Part shown: in pieces, positions 10,392 through 22,018 of the stretch | Layout: each line of letters starts with the position of its first letter | How positions within the stretch are numbered: position 1 is the first letter of the stretch | Assembly (NCBI GenBank): GCA_031265955.1 | Contig: JAISBY010000010.1 | Span: 1-64,000, forward strand | Source: Mycoplasmataceae bacterium | GTDB taxonomy: Bacteria; Bacillota_I; Bacilli_A; Mycoplasmatales; Mycoplasmoidaceae | Reading direction: 5' to 3' | DNA length: 64,000 nucleotides | Position numbers and translations under genes: made by a program | Notes under the pieces: generated by a model | What the model was told of the DNA's origin: nothing | Database searches by the model: none | Seen by the model: only the letters and a program-made list of their open reading frames with translations

Positions 10392-10709
10392 ATGGTAAAT
10401 AAGGTATTAATTGAAGGGCAAGTTGTTCGTAGTACTTGAGGTCAAACAAAAGATTCTGGTTTTTTTGTCACTATTAAGCAAGAGAGAAAAGTTAATAAGT
10501 TTACATGAGCTAATTATTTCCCTTTATACGCTAATCACCCCTTAGCAAAAGATTTGGCTGCAATTGTTGAAAAAAATCCTAATGCCCATATAACGGTTGA
10601 AGGACAATTACGTACATATCATTCTAAAAAAACAAATGAGTGAAAAATATCTATTCAAGTAGAAAAAATTATTCAAAATGAGGAAGAAAAGCAAACTGGA
10701 ACTGCTTAA
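10392..10709 (+). CDS. ssb: single-stranded DNA-binding protein (OB fold)
   Basis: A 105-residue OB-fold protein starting MVNKVLIEGQVVRSTW, with the SSB-like ANYFPLYANHPLAKDLA and HITVEGQLRTYHSKKTNEWKISIQVEKI segments (GxLxxxxY/W strand order). The usual acidic C-terminal DDIPF tail is missing; the protein ends EEEKQTGTA. A TATAAT box lies at 10361-10366 and a weak AGG precedes the ATG. A second OB-fold gene follows 10 nt later and then thrS, so the three probably form one operon. It could be a recombination or primosomal OB protein instead of the replicative SSB. Confidence 0.72.
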
Positions 10710-10719
10710 TTAAAAGAAT

Positions 10720-11004
10720 ATGGAATTTATAAATAAAGTTGAATTATCTGGAATTGTTGCCGAAGTTCGCACATCTGAAAGAGGAACAAATTTTGTCATG
10801 ATTAAGCAAAATGTTACTTATGCAGGCGTAGAAAGAATTAGATTATTTGAAGCATTAATCAATGCTGATCGTAAAGATTTAATTGACCAAATCGCCATTG
10901 ATAAAAAGGTGAAGGTTTTTGGTTCTTTAACTATTTTTAGAGTGAAAAAATTTAACATTCACAAAATGTTAGTTGAAGTTGATAAAATTGAACCACTAGA
11001 ATAA
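10720..11004 (+). CDS. small OB-fold / SSB-like protein
   Basis: 94 residues beginning MEFINKVELSGIVAEVRTSERGTNFVMIKQN, again an OB-fold strand pattern with the VKVFGSLTIFR strand as in SSB proteins. It is shorter than ssb and lacks an acidic tail. It sits between ssb and thrS with 10 nt on either side, so co-transcription is likely. Similar small SSB paralogues occur in other mollicutes. Its exact role is unknown; it may act with the preceding SSB in repair or natural recombination. Confidence 0.65.
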   Translation: MEFINKVELSGIVAEVRTSERGTNFVMIKQNVTYAGVERIRLFEALINADRKDLIDQIAIDKKVKVFGSLTIFRVKKFNIHKMLVEVDKIEPLE

Positions 11005-11014
11005 AAGAGGTTTT

Positions 11015-12739
11015 ATGGAAATTAATAAAGAATTGAATGCTTTAGCTAGTATTTTACTGGCTAAAGCTGTTAAAGATTTATATCCCAATGTTGTCTTAGG
11101 AGATAGTGTTTTAGACGAAAATGGTTTTACTTATAGTTTTGCAATTAACACACCAATATCAATTAAAGAACTGCCAAAAGTTTTGAAACAAATGCAAAAA
11201 AATATTGACCATGCCTATACATTAAGTTATGAAACAGTTGATCATCAAACAGCAGTTAAATTGTTTGCTAATGAAAAATATAAACTGCAAATTATCAAAG
11301 ATCAAAAGCAAATTCATATCGTAAGATTTGGAAATGATTTTGTTGATCTATGTAAAAAAACAAATTTGTCTAAACTTTCTTCTATTAAGGCAATTGAATT
11401 GATTAATGTTTCTGGTGTTTATTGAGAAGGTAATGCTAAAAACGAACAATTATCAAGCATTAGTGGTGTTGCTTTTGAAAACCAAAATGATCTGAAAGCA
11501 TTTCAAAGTGTCCTCAGAGAACGCAAAGAGAGGGATCATCGTAAATTAGGAAACGATTTAGAGCTTTTCACGTTTGATTTAATGGCTGGACAAGGTTTAC
11601 CGATTTGGCTACCTAAAGGTTCGGCAATTAAATATGAAATTGATGCCTACATTCACAATTTATTACAGCGCAATGGTTACAAGTTTGTAAATTCGCCTGT
11701 GCTTGGTTCAAAAGCTTTATACGAAACTAGTGGCCATTGATCTCATTATCGTGATAATATGTTTCCATCCGTGGATGTTGATGGTGACATACATGTGTTA
11801 CGCCCAATGACTTGTCCGCATCATTTGTTGGTTTATCAACAGAAACCTCGTTCTTATAGAGAACTACCATATCGTATAGCAGAACATGCGATTTTACATC
11901 GTTATGAATCGTCAGGTTCATTAACTGGATTAGAGCGTGTTCGTAGCATGCAATTAATTGATACACATATTATTTGTACAACAAAGCAGATTAAAAGTGT
12001 TGTGGAACGTTGTTATAAAATCATTAATGAAGCAAGCAATACTTTCGGCGTTAAGATTCACTCGGTTGATCTTGCTTTGCACGATAAAAATAATGAAGAT
12101 AAATTTTTCAAAAATGAAAAAATGTGAATTGATGCCGAAGATAGTTTACGCAAAGTGTTGAACGACTTAAACATTAAGTTCAAAGAACAAAAGGGTGAGG
12201 CGGCATTTTACGGGCCAAAGATCGATTTACAAGTAGAAACTGCTTTAGGAAGAATCATTACTGCTTATACAGTTCAACTTGATTTTTTATTACCAGATCG
12301 TTTCAAACTTGAATATAAGGATGAAAATGGGCAAATTCAAAGGCCAGTATTAATTCACGCTAGTGTAATCGGAACTCTAGAACGATTTGTTTCAATTTTA
12401 TTAGAGCAAAATAAAGGCGTATTTCCTTTATGATTATCACCAATTCAGGTCGCCGTAATTCCGGTTAATCCACTTGAACACGGAATTTATTGCGAAAAAA
12501 TCACCCACGAATTAGAACAAGAATTAATTCGGGTTGAGTTTGATAATAGTGATGAACGTTTGGCTAAACGAATTCGCGATGCTCAAATTCAAAAAATTCC
12601 TTTTCAAGTAATAATTGGTGACAACGAAATTAAGAATCAATCAGTTTCTTACCGTCGTTACGGAGAACAAGAAAGTAAGGAAATGCCTTTCAAAGAGTTT
12701 GTAAGCTTGCTTAAAAAACAGATAAATGGCCATAAGTAA
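11015..12739 (+). CDS. thrS: threonyl-tRNA synthetase, no TGS domain, degenerate editing site
   Basis: 574 residues. The catalytic core is intact: [22 protein letters not shown] with the zinc Cys, the motif 2 region around [24 protein letters not shown], motif 3 [17 protein letters not shown], and an anticodon-binding C-terminus. The N-terminal 135 residues correspond to the editing domain, and the usual preceding TGS domain is absent. The editing histidines of the HxxxH motif are replaced (LNALASILL), and in the second motif Cys is kept (FVDLCKKTN) but the following His is lost. Proofreading of Ser-tRNA-Thr is therefore probably absent. The SD-like AGAGG precedes the ATG. It overlaps the next gene by 14 nt. 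Confidence 0.95.
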
Positions 12740-13682
12740 AATAAAACCAACAATTGGTGTAAATGATAAACTGTTTATCATAGATATAAATCCTGGTAAT
12801 GATGAGATTACTAAAGATTTAGTTATTGGTCGTTTCGCTAAGATGATTAAAAATATTTCACAATATCAGAAAGTTGTTATTTTAAGTCACTCTACTTTAT
12901 CACTATTAAAAAAAATGGTAAAAGACATTGGTTTAAAAAAAGGGTATGTTGTTAGTGATAATGGCGCCCGTATTTATAATATTGATGAAGATAAGGTTAT
13001 CTATGACAATTCAATGGACCGTGATGAAGTATTGGCAATTGTTCATTTTGCAATTATGCAAAATGCTTTAGTTTTAGTTTCTGGTAGTCAACGTGAGTAT
13101 GGTTACAGCCTTAATTTGCTTAATTCTTCGTCATTAAATAAAAAACATTATTTACCATTACCTTATACGAGTGATTACCCAAAATTTGTTAAGTTCATTG
13201 ATTCTACTATTATTCATAGTATTTTGATTTTTCAAAAAGAGCGCGAAAAAATGTTAAAGACTCTAGATAAATTTAGTGCTATTGCTAAAGATTGAACATT
13301 TAATGCCGTTCAAGGCCAACATTCATATTTTGTAGTAACTGATCGAGAAAACACTAAATACAACGCTATTTTAAAAATTATGGAGATTTTAAAAATAAGT
13401 AATGTTGAACAAATTTATTATTACGCTTTAAATACAATTAATAATCAATGCTTGAAAGCTTTTAAACATCATTTAATTCATCAAGATATTGCCTTAATTT
13501 CTGGATATTACAGCAAAATAAGCATTCAGGCTAATATTGATAATATGATAACTAACATTCGTCATGTATTTTTTGACGCAGCTGAAACAGCTAATGATAC
13601 ATATGTCACAAAAGAAATTATTGATACGAAACGTCTTAGCCAAATAATGACTGAAGCTCGTAATACTAAAAAGATATCGTAA
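12726..13682 (+). CDS. HAD-superfamily (Cof-like) protein with lost catalytic motifs
   Basis: 318 residues, laid out like a Cof/YidA-type HAD phosphatase: FIIDINPGN at motif I, VVILSHST at motif II, GYVVSDNGARIYN (the family NGA segment), and a C-terminal core with KYNAILKIMEILKISN. However, motif I DxD reads DIN, and the GDxxND of motif IV is replaced by YALNTINNQ. It is therefore probably not a phosphatase as built; a binding or structural role is possible. It starts inside the end of thrS (14 nt overlap) and ends 2 nt from the convergent ABC permease gene. Confidence 0.7.
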
Positions 13683-13684
13683 TT

Positions 13685-14611
13685 CTAGCGTTTACTTTTA
13701 TCAAAAGGAATACCATCATGTGCTGGTGCCATAGTTCTTTTTGAAAACGCTAATAAAACAACGATTGTAATAATGTAAGGGATTGCAAACACAACTTCTT
13801 TTGGAATACCCATATTAGTCAAGATGTTTGTTTGTGACAATGATGTAAACAATGAGAAACAAAGTGAGATTAAGGTAATCCACTCTATTTTTCATCCGCC
13901 CGCAACCATAATTGCTAAAGCCAGAAAACCTAATCCAGCAGTATTGCCGCTGAAAGTTTGAACATTAAACAAGAACAATGCGCCTGCTAATCCAGCCATA
14001 GCTGAAGAAAGTAACACACCAATTCATTGATATTTAATAACGCTAATTCCTTGAGCATCAACTGCATTAGGGTTTTCACCTACTGCATTGTATCGTAGAC
14101 CTGTTTTGGTATATCGCATAAAGACGTAAGTGAAAGCGGCAATAATTAACACAATTACAAACATAATGATTGATGATGCGTAAATACCATTACCTAGAAA
14201 TCCAAAACTAACAAATCCGCTTTCTAATTTAGTGTTCCCATCATATAGTATATTAGCGAGCGCACTATTTAGAAATGTAGCAAGTGCTAAACCAATCATA
14301 TTAATGGCAGTACCTGAAATGATGTGATTAGCTTTAAGTTTAATGGTAGCAAAAGCATGCATCGTTCCAACAAACATAGTTGAAACAATAGTTAGTAGCA
14401 TCGGAAAAATAATCATACCGAATCCATAATTTGACATTCCTAAAACCGGTGAAGAATAAATTGCAAAAAACAGCGCACCAATACACATCATTCCATCAAT
14501 GCCAATATTAACAATGCCAACACGTTCAGATAAATATCCACTTAGAGCACCAGCTAATAAGATGGCTCCGAACATAAAGAAATAATTTAATAATATTCCA
14601 GAATCCAACAT
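13685..14611 (-). CDS. ABC transporter permease, nucleoside/simple sugar (BMP-type), second subunit
   Basis: A 308-residue integral membrane protein of the BPD_transp_2 family. It contains LAGALSGYLSERVGIVNIGIDGMMCIGA, the conserved segment of YufQ/NupC-like permeases, and GLRYNAVGENPNAVDAQGISVIKYQW, the EAA-like coupling loop (GxNxxAAxxxGI). About eight hydrophobic helices are visible. It is the last gene of the tsaC-BMP-ATPase-permease-permease cluster, starting 3 nt after the previous stop. The likely substrates are nucleosides, which fits a purine/pyrimidine auxotroph. Confidence 0.9.
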
Positions 14612-14614
14612 ATC

Positions 14615-16063
14615 TTATTTGGCTCCTTTCAGCTGATGATTTTTTTCTTTTTCAACTAATACCATTAATTCTTTTTTTCTTATAGCTTTAAGATTAGGGA
14701 AACTGGCATAAATTTTTTGCTTATAAGAGCGAACATTTTCGTAATTCATTTTGTTTGAAAAATTAATATTAAATTTTTTCATTCTCAGTTTTAAGGAATC
14801 TTTATTAATGGAATTTAAATAATTTTGATCTAAATTTTGATGATGCAGATAATGAATAATACTGGTGGCATCGTCAAGATCTTGATTTATATTATCAACA
14901 TACTGAGCATAATTATTAGCGTAGGCTTTTCCTTTAAATATTCTTAAGTACCATTTATATGGAACTAAAAAATAGAAAATACTAATAATGGCAGCACCGT
15001 ATACGACGATGCCGAAAATAGTATCAGCCACAGCTGGATCAACACCATAGAGTGTTTGCAACGAAACTTTAGAACTGTCAATCATCCCAAATAATAGAGA
15101 AATAGGCAGTATTGCCCAAGAGTTGGACATAGCAATCAAACCCACTGATATTCCAGTAAATCCCTCTTGAGGAATAGTTTTAGCGGCGACAGTTACAGGC
15201 ATATTATCGGCTTTGCCTAAATAAACCATTGCTCCTAATATGCCCGCAATCGCTCCAGAAATAAGCATAGCAGTGACTTGGTTAAATTTAGTAGAGTATC
15301 CCGCATATTTGGCTGCAGTCTGAGACATTCCAGTGTTAATTATTTTTTTACCAAAAGTTGTAAAGTTTAATAAAACAATAGTGAACGAGATAACGATTAT
15401 TGCAATGATGATAAGCGGAAGTCAAGATACATACGTACCACTAATAGATACTTCTAGTACCAAGTTATGCTTAGGACTTAAAGTATTTAAGGCAACCGTC
15501 TCTAAACCATCGCTTCCTACTTGGCACAAACGTGCAAGCATCAAAGTAGCGATAAAATAAATAATTCAATTGAGCATAATACTTGACACCACTTCATTTA
15601 CATTTAATGAGGATTTCAAAAAACCAATTAATGTTGAAATACTAGCTGCAGATATGATACTGATTAAGATAATCAAAATTTGGCTTAAACCATTTGGTAC
15701 ACCAACCATATGTTGTGCAACAATAGTAGCAACAGTGCCCCCGAATAACATTTGACCCGAAATGCCGATATTAAATAAGCCACATTTCATTGCGATTAAG
15801 AATGCTATAGCGGCAACAGCGAAAATGGCAATACTACTTATGGTTGCATTTATATCAGGTGCTGTTGCAAAAGGATGTGTAAAAAATGTTGAAAATATTT
15901 TAGAGAATAAACTGAAATCTTTATAAATAATACAAGTAATAAGCAAGGCGATAGACAGTGAAATAATAATTGTCACAAAAGAAACTAAAATACTTTTGAT
16001 CCCTTTTTTTCTTTTATCTGAATAAACGATTTTATCCTTTCAAAAGCTAAAAGTAGTTCTCAT
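14615..16063 (-). CDS. ABC transporter permease, nucleoside/simple sugar (BMP-type), first subunit, with C-terminal extension
   Basis: A 482-residue membrane subunit pairing with the preceding ATPase. It starts MRTTFSFWKDKIV after an AAGGGGG ribosome binding site, and the ATG overlaps the ATPase stop by one base. Family landmarks are KCGLFNIGISGQMLFGG, the NVNEVVSSIMLNW segment, and TAAKYAGYSTKFNQ as coupling helix. The last roughly 110 residues (after FKGKAYANNYAQYVDN) form a basic hydrophilic cytosolic tail not expected in typical family members. The tail may contact the ATPase or RNA; its role is unknown. Confidence 0.88.
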
Positions 16064-17694
16064 TAATGGCCCCCTTCCAATGCGTGAGCAATATGATGCC
16101 CAACAATATCGCGATTAGTATTTTTGGTAGGATTAGAATATACAATATGTCCCTTTGACATTACCATAATAGTGCTGGCTATGTTGAATAATTCATCTAA
16201 TTCATAAGAAATTAAAATTACTGCTGCACCTTTTTTTGCGTCTTCAATAATATGTTTATGTACTTCTTCTATTGCTCCTAAATCTAAACCTCGAGTTGGT
16301 TGTACATAAATAATCAATCTATGTGCCCTAGAAATTTCACGCCCAAAAACTAATTTCTGTTGATTACCTCCAGATAAACTTCTCGCAATAGCTTTGCCAC
16401 GATTTGATCCACGAACATCATATTTAACGCATAAATCCGAAGTATATTCACGAATAGCAGTTTTATTTAAAAATCCTCAATGTGAAAACGGCTTTTGATC
16501 AATAATTGGTGCAACACAGTTATAAGAAACAGTTTCGTCAAGAAGTAAACCGTATTTATGGCGATCTTCTGGAACGTGTGAAATGCCGTGCTGATAAATT
16601 TCTTTAACACTTAGATTGGTTAAATCAATAGTTTCATATAAATCTAATTTATTGGTGCTAGTTTTAACTAACTTTATAGAACCGTGTGTAGGTTTAACCA
16701 GGCCACCAATAGTTAAAGCTAACTCTGTTTGTCCGTTTCCTTCAATTCCAGCAATTCCTAAAATTTCTCCTTTATGAACATTGAAGGAAATTCCCTTTAG
16801 AGCATCAATTTTATGGCCGCTAATATTTTTTACATGTAAATTATCAATTTTTAAGATTGGCATTTGTTCATCTTTTTTATATGAAAGCATGTGATTTTTT
16901 TGAATATGCAATTGTCGGCCAACCATCATACTAGATAATTCATGAATTGGAGTAGCGGAGACATTACAATGATTTATTTTTTTACCCAAACGAATAATGG
17001 TGGCTTCATCAGCAATTTCTTTCACTTCATTTAGTTTATGAGTGATGATGATAATTGTTTTGCCTTGTTTTTTAAAATCTAGAACCATTTTGAGAAAATT
17101 TTTAATTTCACTATCGCTTAAAACGGCTGTGGGTTCATCAAAAATTAAAATGTTGGAATCTCGATATAGCAATTTAAGAATTTCTACTCTTTGTTGCTCA
17201 CCAACACTAGCATCTTCAACTTTTTTATTTAGATCAACATTTAATTTATATTTTTTGGATAAAGATTGGATTTTTTGTTTTGCTTTATCTAAGTCAAGAA
17301 AACCAAAACGTTTTGTTACTTCTGAACCTAGGATGATATTCTCGAGTAGCGAAAATACTTGTACTAACTTAAAATGTTGATGAACCATGCCTAAGCCTAC
17401 TTTGGTGGCGTCTTGAGCTGAATGAAAGTGAATTGCTTCTCCATTAATTTTAATGGTGCCAGCATTTGGTTGATAAATACCGAACAGAATAGACATCAAA
17501 GTGGATTTTCCTGCACCATTTTCTCCGATGATTGCATGAATGGTGTTGGTCTTCACTAATAATGATATGTCTTCATTAGCAATAATAGAACCATTACCAA
17601 ATGTTTTGGTAATATTATGCATTTCAACAGCATATTGTGATTTACCATATAGGTCTCTAATAGAATTTTCAATTTTTCTCATTTTGCTTTTCAT
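16063..17694 (-). CDS. ABC transporter ATP-binding protein, nucleoside/sugar import, two ABC domains
   Basis: 543 residues containing two nucleotide-binding domains. The first has Walker A GENGAGKST, signature DASVGEQQRVEILKLL and Walker B ILIFDEPTAVLS. The second has GIEGNGQTE as a degenerate Walker A, as in all RbsA/YufO-type proteins, followed by NLSVKEIYQHGISHVPEDRHKYG and a C-terminal signature region ending IIYVQPTRGLDLGAIEEVH. It energises the two permeases encoded downstream. It starts 5 nt after the BMP protein stop. Several UGA Trp codons are present. Confidence 0.93.
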
Positions 17695-17699
17695 ATTTA

Positions 17700-19196
17700 T
17701 TAAACTCTAAATGCCATATGATCTTCTTGTGATAACATCTCTAAATAAGGAATGTTTGTCCCGGTATCTGATAATTCTTCCAGATGTTGGATAATAAAAC
17801 TTCACCATTCAGTTTTATCCTGAGGAATTGGATCATCAGTAAAGTTTTCAATAAATTCTAACAAATATGGTCAAGATGGATCAGATGATTCAATGCCATT
17901 GTTGGTTATGTCGGCGACAGTTAAATACCCAAACGAACCAATACCATTTCAACTGTCATCAGTAGATTCTCCTGCCATAGATAAAGCTAAAATTTTAGAA
18001 GTAACATTAGAGATATTTTTAACAGCAGAGAATTTAACAATTCTGTCATCCCCAGATTTATCTGTATAAACACTTTTTAAGTTAATGGTTGGATCTAATT
18101 CTTGAGCAGTATCTACGCCAATGATTGCACAGTTAGATTTATAAGCCCTAATTTCTTTTACAGCATCCATTGTTTGTGGACCAGCAACTGGTAAAATGGC
18201 ATCAGCACCACGCTGTAGTAAAGCTTGGACAAGGGGTTTTCCGTCGCCCATTGAAAAAGAATTACTAAAAAACGAATCAGGTTGGCCTAGATTTATAAAA
18301 TTAACTTTATGGTCTTCTGGATTTGTTCATCCTTCTTTTTTAGCAATGTCGTTAACGTTTTGATTTCAAGATTCAATTCCATATTCTAACCCCCCCATAT
18401 ATATGGTTACAGAAGGAATGGCAATCCCACCAAACGAGCCGACTCTTAACCCGCCACTACTATATTCATCAAAGTTATCATTTAAATACTGGCAAATAGC
18501 AATTCCGGTTAAAAATGCTGCTTGGTCTGCACGGAAGATTACAGATGCAATGTTTCTATCCTCAGGAGTGTTAGCATCCAATAAAATATAACCTGCTTTT
18601 TGGTAGTTAGGAAGAGAATGAGCTTGAAACCCTGAAAGCCCAGTTTGATGCATGTATCCGGGTAATACTAATGTTTTGAAATTATTATTTACTAATGAGT
18701 CATAGGTTTGTCAAAAATCATTAGAATTATCACTTCCTGGTTTTACACCTTTCGCTTCGCCTGGTGCAGCGGGTAAACTATCTTTCGGAGGTTTTGCTTG
18801 GATTGAAGGAGAGCCATCAAACCACGGATTGTTTCAAATTCAATCAACTAACCCTTGGTAACCACTTTGATTAAAACTTTTATCCAAGACTTGATGAGTT
18901 GCACCATCAACGACTAGCGCGCCATAACTAAACTTATTATCTGAATTGTCCTGTTGGTTAATAGGCGAATGTGCTCCAGGAGTGGAAAAAGGAGTGACTG
19001 ACTGATCAGTTATATTTCAAATTGTTTTTTGTGGAGTTGCAGCATAATAGGATAGCGTTTTTTTGGGATGATTAAAATCTAAAAAAGGACTAGTTTTATC
19101 CGCGAATGCCAATCCAAATACCAAGCCAAAACTAGCTAATAAAGCAATAGAACCATTGATAGTTTTAATTAAAGTTTTCTTTGCAATCTTTTTCAT
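17700..19196 (-). CDS. BMP-family substrate-binding protein (nucleoside/sugar ABC importer), no lipobox Cys
   Basis: 498 residues, longer than the usual 340-380 because of extra loops. Recognisable BMP parts are VIFRADQAAFLTGIA, RVGSFGGIAIPSVTIYMGGLEYGIE, RGADAILPVAGPQTMDAVKE and NCAIIGVDTAQEL. It binds the substrate outside the membrane for the downstream ATPase and permeases. The N-terminus (KKTLIKTINGSIALLASFGLVFGLAFADK) is a signal or anchor helix with no cysteine, so unlike most Gram-positive BMP proteins it is not an obvious lipoprotein. A C7 tract (18390-18396) encodes part of MGGLE in frame. AAGGAATTGATAT precedes the ATG. Confidence 0.87.
18390..18396. repeat. homopolymer C7 (G7 on coding strand) in BMP gene
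   Basis: Seven C on the plus strand within the BMP-type binding protein gene near codon 267. The frame is intact. It is shorter than the other tracts in the window and may be a weaker mutability site. Confidence 0.6.
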
Positions 19197-19213
19197 ATAT
19201 CAATTCCTTATTT

Positions 19214-19744
19214 TTATAACTTATTAATTATTGGTTGGGGGTCAATAACACCTACACGTAAAACTTTCAATTTGTCAAAATCGACAATCGTTGAAGGGTG
19301 ATCGTTTTGTTGCTTCCCCTTGACAACAATTAAATCAAAAGTATACTTTTTGAAAATTGATATTGCTTCTAAGTAATCATAAATTGGCATTCTGCCAGAA
19401 AGATTGGCACTAGACGAATACACGAAATCAACTTTCGTAATTAATTCTAGTAATTTTGGATGGTTAGGCATGCGATAACCAACTCCATGCTTGATAATAG
19501 TTAATTCTCCTGGCCAATATTTCTTAATAATTTTAATTTCATTTTCACTAAGATTTGGTACATCATCAGTAGATGAAATTAATTTGACTAGTTTTTTATT
19601 TTTGCTTCTTTTCTTAATGTTGTAAATTAAATTGCGTTCTAAACAAATAATGCCCATTACTGTATCTGTTTCAACAATTGCAGCCTTACCATTTTTCAAT
19701 TCAAAAGCAATCTGTTCTAGTTCGGTTCAATCATAAACTCGCAT
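19214..19744 (-). CDS. tsaC: L-threonylcarbamoyladenylate synthase (Sua5/YrdC/TsaC)
   Basis: A 176-residue YrdC-fold protein that makes threonylcarbamoyl-AMP for the t6A37 modification of ANN-decoding tRNAs. It shows the N-terminal VETDTVMGIICLE segment (usually PTDTVYGL), a basic KKRSKNK cluster, the SSANLSG loop and STIVDF. The start at 19744 (MRVYDWTELEQIAFEL) needs one UGA Trp. It lies 17 nt upstream of the BMP gene and may be the first gene of that transcript. A TAAAAT box 5 nt before the ATG suggests a leaderless message. Confidence 0.88.
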
Positions 19745-19836
19745 AATTTATTTTAGCACTAATAAAATAAATTAATTAGGTATAAACATATAGTAATATT
19801 TAGTAATACTCGCATTATTAAAGAGAGAAGAAAAGC

Positions 19837-21282
19837 ATGACAATCAAAGAATTAAAACCAAACAAAGTATGAGAGTATTTTGATGCTATTTGTAAAATAC
19901 CACATATTTCACACCATACAGAAAAATTAGTTCAATATTTAACCAATGAATTTAAAGCTTTAGGATATAACCCAATTGTTGATAAGGCTGGTAATATTTT
20001 TGTTGCCAAACCCGCTCACGCTGATTACCAACAATTGCCGGTTCTTTTGTTGCAAGCTCATTCAGATATGGTTGGAACAAAAGACCCATCTTCTAAACAT
20101 GATTTTCTAAAAGACCCAATTCAAACTCGTGTCGAAAACGGGTGGGTTTATGCTAATAAAACAACTTTAGGGGCAGATAATGGCATTGCTGTTGCCATGA
20201 TTATGGCCGTTTTTGCAGATCGTTCATTAAAGCACGGCCCATTAGAAGCATTAATAACGGCTGATGAAGAAACTGGTATGGAAGGCATCCAAAAATTTGA
20301 TATTAGAAAAATTAAAGCAAAATATCTAATTAACATGGACAATGAAAATGACGAGGAAATATGTATTGGTTGTCCTGGGAATGTTAATATTGAGGCTGAA
20401 TTGTTTTTTAAAAGAGAAACAAGAAAAATACCAAATACTACCAATCTAAAAATTACGGTTACTGGTGGTGTTGGTGGTCACTCTGGACAAACTATTGCGC
20501 AAAAAAGGATTAATGCAATAAAGAAAATATTTAATACATTGAACTTCATTGTTGATGTAACTGATATTCGTTTAATAGATATAGAAAAAGCTGGTGTCGC
20601 CAGAAATGTCATTCCTTTCGAATGTACAGCTAATATTAATGTTTACAAAAAAGATGTTGCTAAGGTTAAAAAAATAGTAGCACATTCTCTTAGAATGACA
20701 CATTTGGAATATGATTTAGAAAAAGATATGGATATAACTTGTAGTTCGTCTGATACAAAGCTCTTACCGATGCGCAAAAATGATTCTAATTTAGTTATCG
20801 GTGTTTATGCTGGAGTGCCGAACGGAATTAGTACTATCAATTGAAAATATAATGTGCCAGAAACATCTAGTAATTTAGGTTTAATTGAGACTAAGAAAAA
20901 TAGTGTTTGATCCTACTATATGGTCCGTTCATCTTATGATCAAGCCCAACTAAGGTTAGCAAATCGAATTAAAATGTTATTTAAAAGCGTTGGCGGTACA
21001 GCAAAACAAGTTGATTTTATTTCGGGTTGGTTACCCAAAGAAAATGAACTAGCTAATATCTATCAAAAGTTTTACAAAGGAATTTTTAAAAAAGATGCTA
21101 AACAAGTTTTAATTAACGGCGGGGTAGAACCAGCTTTCATTTTAGCTAAGAAGCCTAATATGTTAGGTATGTCTATCGGCCCACTAATGGAAGAAGTTCA
21201 TACTAAGTCCGAACGTTTGAACATTAAGTCAACTCAAAAAATATATGACTTGCTATTAAGATTTTTGCCAACAATTAAATAG
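19837..21282 (+). CDS. pepD: M20 family aminoacyl-histidine dipeptidase (PepD-like)
   Basis: A 481-residue cytosolic zinc dipeptidase. The metal and catalytic motifs are visible in order: QAHSDMVG (His, Asp), LGADNGIAVAM (metal Asp), TADEETGMEG (catalytic Glu pair), MDNEND (metal Asp region), the dimerisation-domain TGGVGGHSGQ, and a late EEVHTKSERL (metal His). It degrades dipeptides from imported peptides, useful in an amino-acid auxotroph. AGAGAGAAGAAAAGC precedes the ATG. Its 3' end overlaps prmC on the other strand by 8 bp. Confidence 0.92.
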
Positions 21283-22018
21283 TTAACAACTTACAATTAG
21301 GATTTTCAAAGAAGATTTTGCCACCACTATTTAAAAACTTTTTCTTATTTTTGATTAGTAATTTGTAAAAATATAAAGAGTCAGAACTATTGTTAAAACT
21401 AATATTAGTTTCATACTTTATCATTGTTTTATCTAATTTGTTTTGTTTTATATATGGTGGGTTGCAAACAACAAAATCAAATTTAAGTCTTTTATCTATT
21501 AATGTTTTATAAAAATCACCAATGTAAGTCTTAATTTTTAAATTATTTAATTTGGAATTGTGTATCGTATTTCTAACAGCTTTAGGATTGATATCAATGC
21601 TTGTAATATTAACTCAAGTGCAATGTTTTTTAATCGCTAAACCAATGCAACCAGTTCCACAACATAAATCGACACCATTAATTAATTTGTGATTATGTTT
21701 AAGATATTCAATGATTTTTTCGGTGATTAATTCCGTTTCACTACGAGGCTCAAAGATATTTTTATATATATCTATTTTAATACCGCAAAATTTGGTATGT
21801 CTCACTATTTGACCTAATGGTTTATTTTTGTAAAAATATGCATCCAAATACTTGTAAATTCTTTCCGATTTAAAATCAATTTGTTTATTTCTATAAGTTA
21901 AAAAATCAATTTTGCTTTTTATCAATTTTGATGTTTTGAATAGAATTTCAAAAATTACAACATTATTATTTGTTGCATATTTTTGTTTAATATCATTAAC
22001 CAATTTTAAAAAGGTCAT
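21275..22018 (-). CDS. prmC: release factor glutamine methyltransferase
   Basis: A 247-residue SAM-dependent methyltransferase that methylates the Gln of the GGQ motif in RF1. It has the SAM-binding motif I GVDLCCGTGCIGLAIKK and the family-defining NPPY motif (VVCNPPYIKQNK), plus FEPRSETE matching the PRxETE region upstream of motif I. It overlaps prfA, its substrate gene, by one base (TAATG), a frequent arrangement in Firmicutes and mollicutes. Confidence 0.93.
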
